Made by a program: the position numbers and the translations under genes. Of a DNA stretch of 64,000 bases, positions 12,066 to 22,270 are shown piece after piece (position 1 is the first letter of the stretch; each line of letters opens with the position of its first letter). Source of the DNA: Syncephalastrum monosporum B8922 (Eukaryota > Mucoromycota > Mucoromycetes > Mucorales > Syncephalastraceae); assembly GCA_000697355.1 (NCBI GenBank), contig JNEN01000923.1, forward strand, positions 62,001-126,000, read 5' to 3'. A model generated the notes under the pieces. It had not been told where the DNA came from. It searched no databases and worked only from the letters and a program-made list of their open reading frames with translations.

Positions 12066-15000
12066 CTATGCGGGTTCCTCAGTCGTCGAAGGAGTCGAGG
12101 TACTGGAGGCGGACGTAGTGCCGGTATGCTGTTGTAGGTGTGATTGTTGCTGGGGTGACGGTTCGTCGTGTTGCACCATGTTCTTGGACAGGTAAACGTA
12201 TTCGTCTTTTTCCTTGTCATCCGTGCCGTTTTGCTGGGCGCTTGGCTCGTGCATGGGTGCATGGTGATAGGGCCGTTCCTGTTGCTGCGGGCTATGGTGT
12301 GAAGGTTGTTGGGCTTTCTCATCATCCGAGGCGTCCGTCATGGTTGCGTCCCCATCCGCGTCGGGTTCTTCACCACAGTCCATGGGCGTGCCGACTGCTT
12401 CCACTTCCTCCTCCTCCTGCTCCTCCTCTACCTCCACGTCTTCTTCCCTATCCTCTTCGTCTTCTTCGTGGAGCGGTCTCTTGCTTTCATCGGCTGGATC
12501 ATACACATGCAAACCCGAGATGGAGCCCGCGAGCGAGGACGAGTCGTCTGGACCTTCCTCAATGTCTTGCATGGGCGTACCTGAGCTGTCACGTCGCTGT
12601 TGTTCAGCCATCAAGATCTTGAGCTCCTTTTCCCGCTGGGCGAGCTGAACCGGGTCAACGAGGTCGTAGACAAAAGACCGCACGTCCTCGTCTTTGTCCA
12701 GCGCAAGTTGATACAATGTCTGATCCAGCGTCTGGCCGGGCTGCAAATCGCTGTCGCTGAAACTATCCGAGAAAACCAGCTCGCAAATCTCTTGTCGGTA
12801 TGGTTCTTAAGACGTAATTTTCGTGTAAGAAAACTGTATCATTGTCATGTCTGATTCCTTACCATTGGTGCATATAGAGCGGATCGTTCGTGAGGTCGCG
12901 ATACGCACGTTCACCACACTGTCTTCTGCAAGAGGAGACAGTCGAGGTAAAAAGAAGGATGCAAAATCGCCTGCACATATGCCTGCCTCGAGTAGGAGTT
13001 TGCAGATTTGGACAAAACTAGACCGGTCACGTCAGCAAAGAATGGATCTCCGTGCGAAGGATATCACTTACACGAGGCGTCCTCGATATGAGTCCGATCG
13101 CACAAATTCGTCGAGCTTCTCCATGACGTGGTTCAAGAGGGCAAGCGCGAATTCTTTCCGGTTGTCAGAAGCATCATCTGCATCTTGTTCTGAGTGCGAC
13201 AAGGTCTCTCCGTCTTCGTCGACAGCACGCTTTACGATATCCAATATGACGGGAAACTAAGATATATGAAATACAAAAAGTCAATGGTGGCCACGCGTCA
13301 TTATGCATGCAAAATGCTTACTGATTCCACACCCGTGTCTCTCACAGCTGCAAAGTCGTCCTGACAGGCCCGGATGGCCAAGGGCAGGATATGCTCCACA
13401 ACACGCGCCGCATCGAAAAGGAGCGCAATATCACGTAATTGACCGGCGAGAATATCACGGAGGCGCCAATTGGTCATGACGCCTTCCCAGACCTCAGCCA
13501 AGATGGGGATATACTCATTTCTAGAACTAACGGCGAGGGTACCCAGGAATTCAGCGAGATGCTCGAGCACACCCTGTTTGACATCGTCCAGATCCATCAA
13601 GTACAACGCAAAGATTTGCACCAAATCCCGCTCTGTCCGCTCCGGTCCGATGATCCGAGCAATTTCATGCAACGAGTAGGCAAACGTGCGCCGGACCTTA
13701 ATCTGGTAATCCTTGGTCAGACTAAGATACGTGTCTTTGAGGTGCGAGTCCCAGTAATCGGCACCGGCGGTCAGCACCACGGCCGGGAAATTGTATGCAC
13801 AGATGATGGCTCGGTCCGTATCTGACTTGTACATTTGGTTGGGCGTGGGGCTCGGGCCCAAGGACAAGAAGAACTCGAGGAGGGACTCGGGCACATTTCC
13901 GGGTTTGCCGGTCGACTCCCAATCCTCGGGAAGAAACTTGGCAATCAGCTCGCCAATGACTTCGGACAAGGTATTTCGTACGTTGCGTGACACGTCATTT
14001 TTGAACAACTTGACCCCCTCGACGGCGATACGCGCACGTGATTCTTCATCGAGAACGCCGCACACGAGCGGGAGTGTCAAGACGCACGAGCGGCGGACGT
14101 GCCAGATGGTATCGCGCGAGAATTCGAGGTAGAGGGGCAAGAGCCTGTCACGGGCGACGGCCGTGTCGACGACGATGGCAAGGCTGCCGACGGCCGCTGC
14201 AGCCTCCTTGCGCACATAGAACATCTGATCATTCGCCATGCGCTCCACGATCGGAAGACAGCGTTCTGTACAGCGTTCAGGCCCCAAGACATTTGCCAAT
14301 GCGGATATCAACTGCGATAGATACGACAGCGTCAGTCATACATTTCCTTCCGTATGCTCAGTCCCAGCGAACTTACCGAAAGACACATCATCTTTGCCAA
14401 ATTGATCTCGCCCTGATTTTCATCGTCTACCGAGGACTGGAAGCCATCGGCCTCGTCCAAATCTTCCTGATCCTCCATCTCCTTTTGCGGGCGCTGCCGG
14501 CCCTCGACGATACGCATCAGACCGAGGACGATGCCATCGTAGATCTCACTGTCAAGGAGCTGCATGCACTTTTCTTCATCCTGGGTGCCGCGTGTGGACG
14601 CCAGCTCACTCGCCACGGAAACAATGCACTGCTGACCGAGGGAGGCGAGCGTCGAGTTTTGGTCGAGCAAGAATTCAATGAGAAGCGGGGCAAAGAGACG
14701 AGGCGGAATGCGCGGTTCACCACTCTCGCCATCCTGGATGGACGGCTGGCGGCTTTCGGTCGTGGACGTGTCGGAAGATGCAGAGGAACCTGAGGTAGGT
14801 TCGGTCTCTTTCTCCTCGGGGGGCGGCCCATCCTCCATTGCGTCCGCTTTGTCGTCGTCATCGACGGCTGGCGCAGGTACGGCGATTGTGTCAAGCTCCT
14901 CGTTTCCGGGCGTGGCGGTGTGATTTTGCGAATGCTCGTCGGGTACTTGTTGAAGGTCGGTCACGGGCGGGGCATACTGAAAATGCGTGTTCAATACAGC

Positions 15001-16176
15001 GTTCTGTCCCACGGATTCCCTTTCCTTCTTTTTGTGTCTGTTTTTACCTTGTAATAGTAGAGTATGATTTTTTCCAGTTCACCCACAAACGTCTCCCTGA
15101 CTGTATCATCTTGGTCGGTGCCGATTTTTAGGACCATCGGCAGCACATGATTGACGGCCTCCGAAACCGTAACGTCGTATATCGTATTTGACAGCTCCTT
15201 TGCCACGAGCAGCCTAGCTCAGAGTGAGTTATTTTCTCGGTTGTTTTTATGAAATTTTTTATACCTGTGGATCAGCATGTCACTCTTGTTAAACATGTAC
15301 ATTTTCTCCATGGGCGACAAGGACTCATCCATGATCAGCTCGTCCTCGATATCGTCTGCAGAGACTTCAGCTATACAATATATCAGGGTTACAGTGCGTT
15401 CATTGAAAAAGGTATCGAAAAGGTTACCTTCGGTCATAGCTTGCAATAAGGAGTCGGTGTTGAGTCCTTCGGGTGGCGATTCGGAAAAATCGTCATTTTC
15501 ATGATAATCTTGTGAATAATCCGAGTCAGGGAGATCTTCTGCTGCTGCTGCCGAAGAAGAAGGCTCTTCCGGGCTGTCGTATTCGTTTGGGTTGTATTGG
15601 CCTGAATTAGGTATATCAGCGGAAACTGCCTCAGTCGTGTCTGTCGTGTCGGCGGCGGTAAGTGTTGGTGTCTCAGAATGGTGCGGAGAGGTGGTGGAAG
15701 GAGTAGTAGTATCAGTAGTAGCGGTAGCAGTATCAGTAGAAGTAGTAGTAGTAATAGTAGGAGTAGTATTGACGTGTGTAGGTGGGGTAGGAGTAAGAGA
15801 AGAGGGATCGGAATCAGCCGCGTCCTGGTGAGTGAGCGTTTGGTGTTGTATGCCGTTCAGGTTAGGAATGTTGTCGTGTGCGTTGGCATCGTGAGAGTCA
15901 GAATGGTGTGGCGATTCCTTTTCTTGTGTGTTACTCTGAACTGGAAAGTCGTCGTGGTCGTCCGTAAAGTCAAAGCCGAGGTCTAATACAGAGCGATAAG
16001 GTATATACAAACGAGGTCAATATACTGTTCCATATCCCCTCCCTTGTCCCGTTTTGCACTTGTGCTTTTTCTTCTCTCCTTTTCGCTTCTCCTCACGAGA
16101 CAAAGGAAGAGAGGGAGGAAAGGACGAGTTTGGCAATCCACCCATAAAAAAATAAGAGAGAGTGTTTACCAGCCAT
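12066..16176 (-). CDS. PPP4R1: Protein phosphatase 4 regulatory subunit 1 homologue (HEAT repeats)
   Basis: Nine exons (16176..16170, 15982..15428, 15370..15265, 15213..15048, 14976..14377, 14311..13322, 13256..13072, 13017..12863, 12805..12066) give 1167 residues. The first exon is only 7 nt and encodes MA plus one base, giving the N-terminus MADLGFDFTDD. A Thr/Ser-rich disordered region (about residues 30-180) precedes HEAT repeats. The repeats are interrupted by an acidic insert near 290-390 and include VAKELSNTIYDVTVSEAVNHV, RKEAAAAVGSLA, RRSCVLTLPLVC and NVRNTLSEVIGEL. The C-terminus is acidic and Gln/His-rich. PPP4R1 scaffolds the PP4 catalytic subunit in vertebrates; that role is inferred here from HEAT-region similarity. 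Confidence 0.82.
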
Positions 16177-17654
16177 TTGAAGAGATTGAGTAAGAAGTTG
16201 TTCGGTACGATAGTGCGTAGAATAGGATAGAGTAATGCAATAAAGAAGGCTCCGTTATATTGTACGCGGGAAAATAGAACCTTGCACCAGAGACGGCATT
16301 CGTCAATTGACAAAATCGGTAAAGATGTTGAAAAAGGTTCCTCGCACACTCGCAGATAATCCAGAAGCCGCGCACCTCTTTATTGTGACTGTTGTCACAC
16401 GATCTACACCTTATTTTGCCCCACCTTTGGGTACGTGTTGTCTTCATCTATCTTCAACAATTTATCGTGACTTTGATCCATGTATTCTATGGTCTTTTTT
16501 AGGGGCTTGTGTATATATTCTCATTGGGAAAGAGCTTTATCAAAGGACCTGCTTCTGGACAATCCAGTGGACCCCAAATCGGGGATTTCACTATCTGATG
16601 CAACAACACAATGTTCCCTATTATATGAATAGATGGTCCAAGTAGAAGATACTAAATTGTGCATGTTGGAGACAGTGAGAACATGGTGAAAGCTGCAAGG
16701 TCCAGATCAAGCTCCTTTTGCACAGCGTAACTGAGTATCTGCCTGCTACTACACTCCTAAACGTCTTGCCCGCATAGGCTATGCGCCCAATCACGCATTG
16801 GGCACTCTGCATAAAAAAGGGGAGACTAGAAAAAGGGCCATGGAAGAGGAGTCTGAGAGGAACGGCGTAAACTGTGCAAGACAGTCCTTCGCCACCTGTC
16901 CTATTTCTTTACGCGTGAATGTGATAAACAACGCATGGTACATGTCAGTTGGCGATTGCGCTCGATGAACATATACGCAGAGCTTATTTTTGATATTGAT
17001 TGATCTGGACTTTCCTTGACTTTGATAGTCTTTTTGAGTATGAATTAGCGGGAGATACACACTATGTTTAGATTACCAGATTACGCGGTTGCTGAATGTA
17101 TCTTTGGATTGACAGCGAGGGGAGGCCGTAAAGACCCCACGATAGATCATAGTAGATAAAGCTACGAAATTCGACGGCGACGGTCAACATAAAAGAAAAA
17201 GGTAGCGATGCTTAATAGAGAAATTAAACTAAAAGCTACGTATATTGGAGTTTACATATTTCTTCCATTGTACTGGATATACTGTTGACAGGGTTTGCAT
17301 AAATGGATTTGGAGTGAACAGCAAAAGTTTCGGTAAGGTCGTCTCTTTGGCCAATCTCCATTTCCTCATGCTCAACTCGCTGAACTAATTTCACTTTAAC
17401 GTGTTCGGCGAACAGCACATGCATCTCATGATTTGATGAGGCGCGTGCATCTTTAAGCCATTGTCAATGCAAGAGTCCACCTGCGTCATGAGTTTCTAAA
17501 ATCTGACTATAAATTATTTTAAGGAGGCACAGAGGTGTGGGAGATTGAGAAAAAAAAAAAAGATATCGTGTTGGAAACGTAGATCAGCAGCGCGTGTCGC
17601 TCGAATTCTTATCTTCTCTTACCCAATTTTGAGCTTTTTCGTTTATTGGCTCCA
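16177..17654. other. Intergenic, about 1.5 kb
   Basis: Short open frames here (for example 16307-16645) have no family features and poor codon structure. No RNA gene was recognised. Confidence 0.5.
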
Positions 17655-18005
17655 ATGGCACAAGACGACGCAGTGACCAGGAAACTCAAAAACCAGCTCG
17701 AAAAGCTCTACCCTGACAAGACTCTGACGACCAACACAGACATTATGGTAAAATGTCACATTCACAACATCACATCTTGCAGGCTCATCCCTTACTACGA
17801 TCTCAAAAAGATTTATCTGGATTACCAACTCTTTATGCGCGCCCTGACCGAAGAAGCCGAACGTATCGCTGAAACGGAAAACTGCCGCAGGATTGACGAA
17901 ACTCATATAGAGAAAGCTTCCAACGTAAGCTCTCGTCGAATGGAATGAATGACCAGGTTGACAACTTTTTCTTTATAGATTGTCCTGCAAAAATTCCGGG
18001 GCTAA
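17655..18005 (+). CDS. CENPW: Centromere protein W homologue (histone fold)
   Basis: A small CENP-T partner of the constitutive centromere network. Three exons (17655..17747, 17811..17924, 17979..18005) give 77 residues. The alignment-like core is MIYLDYQLFMRALTEEAE, then RRIDETHIEKAS and a terminus IVLQKFRG, matching the family's LDYLLFLHRLAEEA and VILKKSRG pattern. The first intron (17748..17810, 63 nt) has no in-frame stop, so the gene also reads through as 98 residues. I removed it because the inserted 21 residues break the first long helix, whereas splicing joins the expected NTDIM to IYLDYQLF. The ATG at 17655 follows a TTG-initiated extension that should be ignored. Confidence 0.8.
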
Positions 18006-18146
18006 CGCAACAACCCGTTCCATGGACACACTCCTCTATTACTACAAAATTATCAGATACCCCATATACTTTGTCATTTGCTCAGTTGCTGATGCGTGTA
18101 TATAAATGTATATAAGTTGACTTCGATGTGTATATCTTTACAGTGT

Positions 18147-19031
18147 TTATTGTAGCTCTTTCCCGACGTCCCATGCGCGTGTGGGAGGTGGTGGTTGTAC
18201 AGTAACTTCGTCCTGGCTGCTTTCATCGTCGCTGCTACTGTGGTGGCGCTTCTTCTTTTTCTTCTTCTTCTTGTCCTTTTTCCGTTTCTCTTTCTTGGCC
18301 TTTTTCTCCTTCCTTGACTCGACCTCGTTTAACACGGGGGCTTCCGGGTCGGATTCGATATCGAAAAGCGGATTGTATTGGTCTGAAAAGTGACGATCCA
18401 TGGCCGTAAAAGACGAGCCTGCTTGCGCCCGTCCGCGTCCGCGAACTTTTACTTGCGTAGCAGGTGAAGCCGTATCTGCAGGCTTGGGGCTATCACTTTT
18501 TCGCACCGTAGCATGCGTATCGTCTTCTCGATGGTGGTGATGATGATGGCGTCGCTTCGTATCTCGGCTATCGTCTCTGGGTGACGCATGTCGTTTTCGC
18601 CGTTTGTGGCGGTGTCGATCTCTTGCACCGCCGTCGTCGTCGTCTTCTTCTTGCTGTGTCCGTCTTGCACGTCGCGCTTCTTCTTCCTCTCGTTCTTGTC
18701 GCAAGAGTGTTTGGTTATGGGTATCAGTAGACTTTACAATGTTCATCAAGAACCGCTTGTTTAGCCGGTTTGGGGGTCTGTCAAGTATTAAGCCTTGAAT
18801 CGAACACCGTATCCATACTTACTGTGAAGCATAATTCGGCTGGTAAGCTCGCACGCCGACCCGGTCGTATTTCTCTTTCTTGGCAGCCGCTTCCTTCAAG
18901 ATTAGATCGGCCACGTATCGATCGAGGTCGTCATCAGGTACATTATGGGCCTCTCCCCCGTGTGCAGCCCGGATGAGGTCGCTCACTGCAGTGGAAAGGG
19001 CCGATGTCCTCGGTGGATCTTTCTTTGACAT
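18147..19031 (-). CDS. Charged nuclear-type protein, unknown function
   Basis: Two exons (19031..18823, 18777..18147) separated by a 45-nt intron give 279 residues. The N-terminal part is helical (SALSTAVSDLIRAAHG, then DLDRYVADLILKEAA) and leads into GVRAYQP and NKRFLMNIVKSTDTHNQTLL, which looks like a conserved core. The rest is strongly charged: a Glu/Arg coiled stretch, Asp runs, an RRHHHHHH segment, Lys-rich runs and Ser-rich phospho-like sites. I recall similar NKRFL-N-I-TD-HN cores in uncharacterised fungal proteins but cannot name the family. Composition suggests a nuclear RNA-processing or chromatin protein; that is inference only. Confidence 0.6.
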
Positions 19032-19148
19032 TACAAGAAATAGGAAAGAGAAGGGAAGGCAAGACAAAGAATCCGAAATAAGGAATGAATTATTTCTCGT
19101 CTAAATAGGAAATGTGGTTTTTTTCGTCTTCTTCTTCATGCCAGTTAC

Positions 19149-20340
19149 ATGAGACGGACACGACTTGCACACACGTTATATACCGGCTCTCTTTTTCTTC
19201 TGATCCTTCTTACCGCAGTATGCATTGCTATTTCTGCTGCCGATGTGATTATTCAAGCTCTCGCTGATCGTACCGAATCGGGCAACCTTGATTTCCGGAA
19301 TCTTATTGTTGTCGCTGCCAGCTATGTGCTACTGGCAAGTTACGGACGGAAACCAGCCATTACTTGCTAGCTAACTTGAATGTATAGGCTATTGTAGCAC
19401 TGTCGTTCTCTTGCAGTCGCGTCTTGACTGTGAAGGCGTCCCTTGAAGATATACCCAAAGACTATATACCCATCAAATCAGATGATTTACCCAAGGTAAG
19501 CGCTCTCCAACCGCATAGCGCCTGTGTGTTCATGCGACATTTATTAGAGAGTGTATACCCATATCGCAGGCGCCTTTGATGATGTGAAAGAGATCCGAAA
19601 AGTGGCCGAACCACGGCCTGAAGATATTGGGCAAGTTGGTTGGGCAAAGCCAGGCAACACGCCGTTTGAGGGTGTTGACTTTAAGCGAGCTATTGCACGA
19701 ACACCATCTATCATAGGTAATAGTTATAGAAACACTAGTGGATCAACATATTCACATGAAGTCCACAGAAAAAGCAGCCACAGAAATCGATAGCGAATTC
19801 GCGCGCCCGCTCTACGTACCCATCAGACAGTACCTCGAGTTTCTCATGGAACGCGATTTCATCGACAGCCAATTGGGACACGTCTACCTCGAAGGTTACG
19901 AGCGCGCCCGGTTCAGTCAGCAGCCCGTGAGCCAAGACGAATACCTCGACATTATGAAGCATCTGGCTGCGATATTGAATCATATGGGCTATCATATCAA
20001 CAACACCATGAACCGACGCCAGTCGTCTGGAGGAGCAAATTCTTCCTCCGGCTCCACCGGATCGCTTTCGTCGTCGTTAAGACGCCATCATCCCCTACCT
20101 TCGCAGCCACCGCTTCGCCTGCCCTCGCCGCGTGACGATGATGTCGTCTCATTGGCTCATTCCGTGGCCACGTGGTCCTCCCGATCCACGAGTTTTTCAA
20201 GATACCCGATCTCGACGCGCGCGGCGGAAGACCAAGCCGAGGATGAGGATGAGGACGATGAAGACGATGTAGCATATGATGAGGAGATGCGGAACATTAT
20301 ATATAACAGGCTCATGATGGATCGACCAACTCGGCGCTAG
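19149..20340 (+). CDS. DLT1: DLT1-like membrane protein (defect at low temperature)
   Basis: Four exons (19149..19334, 19388..19495, 19548..19716, 19769..20340) give 344 residues. Two transmembrane segments lie at about residues 13-34 and 50-72. They are followed by the cytosolic family blocks EDIPKDYIPI, HIAGAFDDVKEIR and KPGNTPFEGVDFKRAIARTP, which I associate with fungal Dlt1. The C-terminus is Ser-rich and then acidic. The first intron appears to use a GC donor (GCAAGT at 19335): the sixth-position consensus is perfect and the second membrane helix stays intact, whereas a GT donor nine bases earlier is also in frame but would shorten the helix. The third intron is 52 nt. An alternative 22-nt intron starting at the same donor would also keep the frame but is implausibly short. 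Yeast Dlt1 has no firm molecular function. Confidence 0.78.
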
Positions 20341-20819
20341 ATGCGAACAAGAGCAGTTGATACCTGCAATTAAAGTCAACGCTTAGCGTCATGTGATTTG
20401 CGATTGCATGTTTTGTGCCGTACGAGCCGACGTTAAATACGAATTTTATTGCATTAAGCTTTCGCGCGCAATGGTGAAATCACATCTGCATAGGTCAATG
20501 ACTATTATCGTGCAGTGACCAAAAATGTGTTTATGCATGCAGGTAATTATAGAACGGTATGCAAAAGGTGTGTGCATCCATATGTCTCGAACATCTCAAA
20601 ATAACGGGGTGATCCCTGGAACCAATCATGAACATGTTTTCTCTATGAAAAGTTTCCTGTTTGTGAAAAAAGAATACATTTCATTTACATGGTAAGAAAA
20701 AAAAACAGAACTAAATACAAATTGGAATAATGGTACATTGCGAACGGATGAGGAGGAGAAGGAAACGAAAGAGAGAGAGAAGGTAGTGAGATGAGATACA
20801 AGAGGAAAATGGAGATAAT
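20341..20819. other. Convergent 3' region
   Basis: AT-rich sequence between the DLT1 and UNC93-like stops. Nothing recognisable. Confidence 0.5.
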
Positions 20820-22270
20820 CTAGTAGGCCCGCTTCTCGGGCTCATCAATGCTGTAGGTATCGACCGAGACCTTGTCGTTCTCCGTCTCAGTTGTCATGTT
20901 GGTGTCTGTGACAGTGCGAGCGACCAAAAAGAGCAGTGGGAAAGAAATAAAGACGAGCAGCCAGCTGATCAGACATTCCCATCGAAGCGGGATGTTGACG
21001 GCGTCGATACCAAAGGAGATGGCGGCACCAGCAGACTGCATGGCTTTGTAGTAACCGGCATAGCGAGCGAGAAGAGCGGGATCATTTGACATGGCACCCA
21101 TGACCCAGTAAAGATAGGACTGGTAGAGCGAATCAGCGAAACCATAAAGGAGGTAGAGGACAAACGGACCGCCGAAGCCCGGGGTGGTCCAGTGCTTCGG
21201 GCTATCATAGTCATTGTCAAAGGTCAGCTGGAAAGCGAAACCACCGGCCCAGATGGCCATCAGGATCAGGAACATGATGCCCAGAGCAAGGATACCACGG
21301 TTGCGCCGGCGCATACCCTGGTAATCGAGGAGCAAGCCGATCATAAGCGAGCCCACGATCTGGAAGGCCCAGTACATCAAGTCGTTCAGCGCACGGGCTG
21401 AGGCATCAAAGTAGACGGCGTTGACGCGGAATTGGTAGGCGTAAAACCAGTTGGAGGCGAGGAAAGCCGGCGAGAGTGCAAGGATGCGCCACTCCTTGAC
21501 AATCAGCAGAACACCCTTCAGCTCGGTAGTCCAATGAGTTGCCTTGGGCATCGCAACTCGTGTACCATCGGGGCGAACGACCTTGGAGGGAGGTGCCAGG
21601 AAAATAGAGAAGACGACACCGCACAGCATGATAACGACAAACGCCGTGTAAGTACCAGTGGAGACACCGCCGGCCTCGTTCTCGAGGTTAAGACACAGGG
21701 CAATCAATGAACCAAGGATACCGCCGGTGTTGAAAAGGGCCCAAAAGACGGCGACATATTTGCCCTTGTTCTTTTCTTCGGGATACGACATCATGACTGA
21801 GCCATGAGCTGACCAGAAGCAGCCTGCGCAGCAGCCGAGGATGGCGCCGGCAGCGATAACGAAACCCGAGACTTGCTTGCGGTCGTACACCCAGAAAGCA
21901 GCGGAATAAATAGCGTAGCCAATACTGCCGACCTATCAAATCAAATTTATTTTTTTTTATAGAAATATTTTTCTGGTCAGTTTCCAAAAACACATGTAAC
22001 ATATTTTTGTGTGTAAAGACATACCGTAAGGACTGGCTTGACGCCAACTGTGTTTGTGATGGAACCAGCAAAGAAACCGACGATAGCGAAACAGCCGTAA
22101 AGAGCGCCGTTGGCAGCATCGGTCAAGGCTACATTGGAACTCATGGAACCACCTGCACCAAGACCGCTGAGGGCATTGAACATGCCTGGGCAGCACAAGC
22201 ACACAAAGCCAAGCAGGGCAACTTGTGTTAGTGGCCGATTGAACCGTTCAAAAAACGGGCTGTCGAACAT
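20820..22270 (-). CDS. UNC93-like major facilitator family protein
   Basis: A polytopic membrane protein of 452 residues from two exons (22270..22025, 21932..20820). The N-terminus FFERFNRPLTQVALLGFVCLCCPGMFNALSGLGAGG is the usual start of fungal UNC93/DUF895 proteins. About eleven or twelve hydrophobic segments follow, with a GKYVAVFWALFNTGGILGS loop and a C-terminal MQSAGAAISFGIDAV segment. The cytosolic tail is short and acidic. The family belongs to the MFS fold, but substrates are mostly unknown; animal UNC-93 members act as channel subunits or trafficking factors. The promoter contains an A-rich run just upstream of the ATG. Confidence 0.85.

Noticed and set aside
12140..12648. Plus-strand Ser/Leu-rich ORFs opposite the PPP4R1 C-terminus
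   Set aside because: They mirror the Glu/Asp-rich exon on the minus strand and show no independent features.
16307..16645. 112-codon plus-strand ORF
   Set aside because: It overlaps the promoter of the PPP4R1 gene and has no domain, no codon bias and no splice partner.
19717..19738. A 22-nt intron in DLT1
   Set aside because: It keeps frame but is far shorter than any other intron here; a 52-nt intron with the same donor (19717..19768) also keeps frame.
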